Both the position numbers and the translations under genes were made by a program. A stretch of DNA of 10,116 bases from the NCBI GenBank assembly GCA_036508135.1, contig DATCHW010000131.1, forward strand, positions 1 to 10,116, written 5' to 3'. Below, piece by piece: positions 6,527 to 10,116 of this stretch. Within the stretch, counting starts at the first letter, position 1; the number at the start of each line of letters is the position of its first letter. The notes beneath the pieces are model-generated. The model saw only the letters and a program-made list of their open reading frames with translations, ran no database searches and was not told the origin of the DNA. The DNA comes from DATCHW01 sp036508135 (GTDB lineage Bacteria > Bacteroidota > Ignavibacteria > Tepidaquicellales > Tepidaquicellaceae).

Positions 6527-7780
6527 TTACTTCATCAAAATCATCTTCTTCGTTTCGCTGTAGTTCTCCGTAGTTAATCTATAAAAATACACTCCGCTAG
6601 GTAATTGCGAGGCGTCGAATGATGTTTCATAAGTTCCGGGCTTGAGTGATTCGTTTACGAGAGTTTGAACTTCCCTGCCCATCATATCATAAACAATAAT
6701 TTTTACATCACTTAATTTTGCGATATTAAATTCTATCTTCGTTGTCGGATTAAACGGATTTGGGTAATTCTGAAAAAGTTGGAATTTATCCGGTATTTGT
6801 TCATTATTATTTGAAATTTGAACAAGTTGTTGTCCACCATTTGATGTAAATAATATTTTTCCTGCACCCCCGACAGCCCAACCAATTGAATCATTATAAA
6901 AATATAAAGAATTGATAAAGGCAGTATTGAATTTTAAGAGATTTTCTTGCCTCCAGTTATATCCGCCATTTGTGGTCTTGAACATTCTTCCGTAAGTGCC
7001 CGCACAATATCCTGTATTTAAACTTGAGAAGAATATGCAATAAGATTCATCGGCTCCAGGGACTCTTGCAATACTATCCCAGCTAATACCAAAAGTAGTT
7101 GTTTTATAAACTTTGTTATTTCCAACTCCTTGTGTAAAACCAATATTATTATCTATAAAAGTCATTTTATAAAAATCAGCCGCCTCATTTCCGACTGGCA
7201 TTACGATTTGAGTCCAGCTTGTACCCCCATCTGTAGTCCTACACATACCCGCCCCTTCTCCACAAACTAATCCTTCGATGGGATTTCTAAAATATACATC
7301 CCGGGCATGTGCAATAGGCATGAAAGTTGAATCAAAAGATAATCCACCATTTGTAGTCTTAAAAATTATCAGACCACTTCCACATATCCAACCCGTATTT
7401 TCGTTTATAAAATAAACCCCCCAATAACTATGTCCTCCTCCAACTAATCCATTTTTTATTATAATCCAGTTATCTCCACCATTAGTTGATTTTAAAATTG
7501 TTTCAAACCACCCAACGCAATAAATTACATTAGAATTAACAGATGATAATCCATAAAGTGATTTATTGCTTGCCCCACTATTTTGATTTATCCAATTATT
7601 TCCTCCGTTTGTCGTTTTAAGTATAGTCCCATTTCTTCCACTTGTCCACCCGGTATTCCGATTGATGAAACTTACATCAAGCAATGCCTGATTAGTTAAC
7701 GAATCTTGCTGTATCCATTGAGCATTTGCAATGAGCATTGTGAACTGAATGATGAGTAATGTAAAAATTATTTTTTTCAT
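6527..7780 (-). CDS. Secreted Ycf48/BNR-like beta-propeller with type IX sorting domain
   Basis: 417 residues from the ATG at 7780. The signal peptide is residues 1-20 (IANA before Gln). Seven Ycf48-like repeats follow at about 38-63, 81-105, 124-149, 164-189, 208-234, 251-276 and 294-319, each with an FINxNTGW strand and a KTTNGGxxW turn. This fits a complete seven-bladed propeller. A linker (IPDKFQLFQ) leads into a type A C-terminal sorting domain (about 335-417: NYPNPFNPTTKIEF, VYDMMGREV, LPSGVYFYRL, ETKKMILMK). In this group that domain directs export by the type IX system and is usually removed at the surface. Ycf48 itself assists photosystem II assembly, but such extracellular homologues have no established role and nothing here suggests photosynthesis. 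It starts 21 bases after its paralogue, so cotranscription is likely. Its propeller is close to that paralogue, but its sorting domain is close to that of the gene at the right edge. Confidence 0.92.
   Translation of the reverse strand: MKKIIFTLLIIQFTMLIANAQWIQQDSLTNQALLDVSFINRNTGWTSGRNGTILKTTNGGNNWINQNSGASNKSLYGLSSVNSNVIYCVGWFETILKSTNGGDNWIIIKNGLVGGGHSYWGVYFINENTGWICGSGLIIFKTTNGGLSFDSTFMPIAHARDVYFRNPIEGLVCGEGAGMCRTTDGGTSWTQIVMPVGNEAADFYKMTFIDNNIGFTQGVGNNKVYKTTTFGISWDSIARVPGADESYCIFFSSLNTGYCAGTYGRMFKTTNGGYNWRQENLLKFNTAFINSLYFYNDSIGWAVGGAGKILFTSNGGQQLVQISNNNEQIPDKFQLFQNYPNPFNPTTKIEFNIAKLSDVKIIVYDMMGREVQTLVNESLKPGTYETSFDASQLPSGVYFYRLTTENYSETKKMILMK
6633..6673. repeat. 41-base exact repeat within sorting-domain DNA (copy 1)
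   Basis: Identical to 9309-9349 in the same orientation. It encodes the conserved EVQTLVNESLKPGT part of the sorting domain. Flanking DNA is also similar (a shared TCGAATGATG just to the left). The intervening gene at 7802-9055 lacks this block at the corresponding place. Confidence 0.93.
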
Positions 7781-7801
7781 ATTAATTATTTTATATCTAT
7801 T

Positions 7802-9055
7802 TTATTTAATTAATAAAAAAGTTTTAGTTAATTTAATTTTATCGGAAGAAAGTATATAAAAATAGACTCCCGAAGAAAGCCCATTTGTATTATAATTATA
7901 TTTATAAATTCCAGTTGCTAAATATTTTTCAAACAATATATCTGCTTTTCTTCCGAGTACATCGAATATTTCAATTTTATAAAATGCATTCTTGTTTATT
8001 GCAAACTCTATGGTTGTTTGATTGTTAAACGGATTCGGATAATTTTGATGGAGTTCAAATTTATCCGGTATTTGCTCTGTGTTACTTAATATTTGAACAA
8101 GATTTTGTCCGCCTGTTTCTGTAAAGAGAATTTGTCCGGATGCACCGACACACCAACCGACTGTATCATTAATAAAATATAAACGATATTTATATCCAGG
8201 TCTCGGAACAAGTTGTTGCGTCCAATTATAACCTCCATTTGTAGTTTTAAATAACCTTCCGTAAGATCCACCGCAATATCCGGTATATAAACTTGGAAAG
8301 TAAAAACAATAGCTTAAATCAGCTCCTGGAACTCTTGCAACACTATCCCAGCTAATACCAAAATCCGTCGTTTTATATAACTTATTATTTCCAACACCTT
8401 GAGTATATCCATTAACACTATCAATAAAATTTATATTATTAAAATCTGCCGCCTCCGTACCAATTGGCATTATAACTTCAGTCCAATTAATACCGCCGTC
8501 AGTCGTTCTGCACATACCTGCTCCTTCACCGCAAACCAAACCTTCAAGTGGATTTCTAAAATATATATCTCGAGCATGAGCAATTGGCATGAAAGTTGAA
8601 TCAAATGATAATCCGCCATTTGTAGTTTTAAAAATAATAAGCCCGGTTCCGCAAACCCACCCGGTATTTTCGTTTATAAAATAAGTGCCAAAAAAGCTGT
8701 GACCTCCTCCAAATAATCCGTTTTTTATTATTATCCAATTATCCCCTCCATTTGTTGATTTTAAAATAGTTTCAAACCAACCAACGCAATAAATTACATT
8801 AGCATTAATAGGACATAGACCATAGAGGGATTTATTGTTTACTCCACTATTTTGATATACCCAATTAGTTCCGCCATCTTTAGTACCACGTATTATTCCA
8901 TTATCTCCGCAAACCCAACCAGTATTTCTATTAATAAATTTAACATTCAGCAAAGGAGGTGCCATTGCAGATCCTGAATCTTGAGCAATCCATTGAGCCT
9001 TTGCAAATGTTAGAGAATAAAAAGTAAATATAATAGTAAATATTATTTTTTTCAT
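7802..9055 (-). CDS. Secreted Ycf48/BNR-like beta-propeller with divergent sorting domain
   Basis: 417 residues from the ATG at 9055; TAA at 7802-7804. The signal peptide is residues 1-20 (FAKA before Gln). Seven Ycf48-like repeats lie at about 40-65, 84-107, 126-151, 166-191, 210-236, 253-278 and 293-318, so a seven-bladed propeller is expected. Residues 86-115 are identical to 84-113 of the downstream paralogue, and the segment GLIIFKTTNGGLSFDSTFMP is also shared. The C-terminal sorting domain (about 335-417) is recognisable from NYPNPFN and LSSGVYFYIL. It reads NNQTTIEF instead of NPTTKIEF and ends KLTKTFLLIK, very different from both neighbouring genes. Predicted to be exported by Sec and the type IX system; ligand unknown. 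It lies 147 bases after the gene at the right edge, behind a hairpin, and 21 bases before its paralogue. Confidence 0.92.
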   Translation of the reverse strand: MKKIIFTIIFTFYSLTFAKAQWIAQDSGSAMAPPLLNVKFINRNTGWVCGDNGIIRGTKDGGTNWVYQNSGVNNKSLYGLCPINANVIYCVGWFETILKSTNGGDNWIIIKNGLFGGGHSFFGTYFINENTGWVCGTGLIIFKTTNGGLSFDSTFMPIAHARDIYFRNPLEGLVCGEGAGMCRTTDGGINWTEVIMPIGTEAADFNNINFIDSVNGYTQGVGNNKLYKTTDFGISWDSVARVPGADLSYCFYFPSLYTGYCGGSYGRLFKTTNGGYNWTQQLVPRPGYKYRLYFINDTVGWCVGASGQILFTETGGQNLVQILSNTEQIPDKFELHQNYPNPFNNQTTIEFAINKNAFYKIEIFDVLGRKADILFEKYLATGIYKYNYNTNGLSSGVYFYILSSDKIKLTKTFLLIK

Positions 9056-9106
9056 ATTTATTATATTTTTAATTTTGTTTCTTTAAAATTTCCATTCCAC
9101 GTTTTT

Positions 9107-9139
9107 GTCGACGATGCGCCGAGGCGTGCGTGTAACGAG
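9107..9139. other. GC-rich island in an AT-rich gap
   Basis: 22 of these 33 bases are G or C, while the flanks on both sides are mostly A and T. The island includes GTCGAC and GCGCCGAGGCG, which can fold only with a very small loop. It lies between the hairpin after the right-edge gene and the start of the next propeller gene. It may be a 3' UTR element or a scrap of foreign DNA. No function recognised. Confidence 0.4.
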
Positions 9140-9158
9140 TTTAAAATTATTTTATCAT

Positions 9159-9184
9159 AAGTCCACCACAAAGACGGCGGACTT
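9159..9184 (-). terminator. Hairpin after the right-edge propeller gene, possible weak terminator
   Basis: On the minus strand AAGTCCGCC (9176-9184) pairs with GGTGGACTT (9159-9167) over an 8-base loop, 19 bases past the stop codon. One of the nine pairs is G.U, which works only in the minus-strand RNA, so the structure belongs to transcripts of this gene. The downstream tract (ATGATAAAATAATTTT) is AT-rich but not a T-run, so termination may be partial and some readthrough into the next gene is possible. Confidence 0.6.
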
Positions 9185-9202
9185 CTGATTAAAAAGCTAT
9201 TG

Positions 9203-10116
9203 CTATTTAACCATCAGCATTTTCTTCGTTTCAGAAAATTCTCCTGCGGATAGTGTGTAAAAATATATTCCACTCGAGAGAGCTGAAGCATCGAATGATG
9301 CTTGATATGTTCCGGGCTTGAGTGATTCGTTTACGAGAGTTTGAACTTCACGACCCATAACATCATACACTTTCAACACCACCTGCCCGGCAACCGACAA
9401 CTGAAAACTAATAACTGTAGTGGGGTTAAACGGGTTAGGATAATTTTGTTCTAATATATAACTCTTTACAATATTTTCATTATTAATATTTATACTTGAT
9501 ATTATTATAGGACCACCTCCATTTGTAGTATGAATTCCATTACCACTATAAGCCCAACCTGTATTAGCATTTATGAAATCTAAAGCATAATATTGACCAT
9601 TTTGAATAGATGTATCTGGTTCCTGATAGCCCCAATTCATTCCGCTATTAGTTGTTTTCCAAATTAATCCAATTATCCTAAAACCTAAATCTTTGTATCC
9701 TCCTACAGCATAAATTGTATCATAATTGATAATTTTAAATTTATAAATTTCGTGATATATATTATTTCCAGAAGGTAGAGTTTGTAGTAACCAATTTAAT
9801 CCTCCATTTGTTGTTTTATAAATACCCCCCCCTGTGCTTGAACCTGTAATCCACCCAATATTTTCGTCGATAAAGGAAAAATATCCTAAATACTGTGCGG
9901 GTGGTCTTGTTATCTGAAACCAATTATTCCCGCTATTCGTTGTTTTCCAGAATTTATTATCTCCGCTGTTGCTATAATGCCAGCCTGTATATTCTCCGTT
10001 TACTTTATATTTCAGAAAAAATATTTGTCCTAATCCTGTAATATCCGTTTGTTGAATCACATTAACACCACCGTTTGTTGTTCGATAAATGCACGGGGAA
10101 GGTATATTGTTTGACC
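9203..10116 (-). CDS. Secreted Ycf48/BNR-like propeller with sorting domain, 5' end outside window
   Basis: The frame is open to the right edge (last full codon begins at 10114), with 303 residues visible before the TAG at 9203-9205. A GTG at 10060 could be taken as a start, but the 18 codons before it encode CIYRTTNGGVN, a normal Ycf48 repeat, so the real start lies beyond the window. Four further repeat-like units follow, with FIDENIGWITG, IYKTTNGGLNW, IWKTTNSGMNW and FINANTGW. The final 87 residues are a type A sorting domain (NYPNPFNPTTVISF, VYDVMGREV, LSSGIYFYTL, ETKKMLMVK), closely matching that of the gene at 6527-7780 and sharing a 41-base identical DNA segment with it. The product should be exported and processed by the type IX system. 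Repeats here are less regular than in the tandem pair, so it is a more distant family member. Confidence 0.9.
   Translation of the reverse strand, partial: SNNIPSPCIYRTTNGGVNVIQQTDITGLGQIFFLKYKVNGEYTGWHYSNSGDNKFWKTTNSGNNWFQITRPPAQYLGYFSFIDENIGWITGSSTGGGIYKTTNGGLNWLLQTLPSGNNIYHEIYKFKIINYDTIYAVGGYKDLGFRIIGLIWKTTNSGMNWGYQEPDTSIQNGQYYALDFINANTGWAYSGNGIHTTNGGGPIIISSININNENIVKSYILEQNYPNPFNPTTVISFQLSVAGQVVLKVYDVMGREVQTLVNESLKPGTYQASFDASALSSGIYFYTLSAGEFSETKKMLMVK
9309..9349. repeat. 41-base exact repeat within sorting-domain DNA (copy 2)
   Basis: Partner of 6633-6673, about 2.68 kb away in direct orientation, in the sorting domain of the right-edge gene. Recombination between the copies would fuse one gene's propeller to the other's tail and delete the gene between. 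Confidence 0.93.

Noticed and set aside
8399..8599. Plus-strand frame of 66 codons opposite a propeller gene
   Set aside because: Antisense to a well-supported coding region with conserved repeats; no motif of its own.
6527..9055. Photosystem II assembly factor Ycf48 function
   Set aside because: Only the propeller repeat is shared. Signal peptides, sorting domains and absence of photosynthesis genes point to secreted proteins of unknown role.
9203..10060. A 285-residue gene starting at the GTG at 10060
   Set aside because: The codons upstream stay open to the window edge and encode another Ycf48 repeat (CIYRTTNGGVN), and no signal peptide follows the GTG. The gene is a 5'-truncated fragment of a longer one.

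Overview
The window is AT-rich throughout and every supported gene lies on the minus strand, so transcription runs from high to low coordinates. Extracellular proteins end in a type IX secretion sorting domain with the phrase NYPNPFN. Gaps before start codons are AT-rich and carry no Shine-Dalgarno motif. An excisionase-type regulator of a kind common in Bacteroidota is also present. Together these point to the Bacteroidota/Ignavibacteriota/Chlorobi group. Ignavibacteria, which are rich in NYPNPFNPTT tails and SBBP-repeat proteins, fit best. The taxon is inferred from protein style only.

Right part (6527-10116): three consecutive secreted proteins built from Ycf48/BNR-like beta-propeller repeats plus a C-terminal sorting domain. 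The first is cut by the right window edge. The next two are tandem 417-residue paralogues 21 bases apart and probably share a transcript, which ends at a clear intrinsic terminator (about 6472-6503). The outer two genes have nearly identical sorting domains, while the middle gene has a very different one. The tails therefore appear to move independently of the propellers.

Middle part (5612-6526): a small helix-turn-helix protein of the excisionase/HTH_17 type. Its likely ATG is preceded by a perfect 22-bp palindrome, a plausible autoregulatory operator. No integrase is visible. The roughly 420-base gap downstream of it has no convincing gene.

Left part (1-5611): an operon-like series of four envelope genes. 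It starts with a 734-residue exported protein (eight SBBP propeller repeats, a helical hairpin, a four-cysteine beta domain, then an OmpA peptidoglycan-binding domain). Two lipoproteins follow that share a charged coiled-coil N-terminus but differ completely in their C-terminal domains. The last gene is a second SBBP-OmpA paralogue, cut by the left window edge. A reasonable inference is a peptidoglycan-anchored envelope assembly: OmpA-type propeller proteins and lipoproteins with coiled-coil stalks. No enzymatic activity is recognisable. This cluster is the best candidate here for an undescribed system, but its function cannot be read from sequence.
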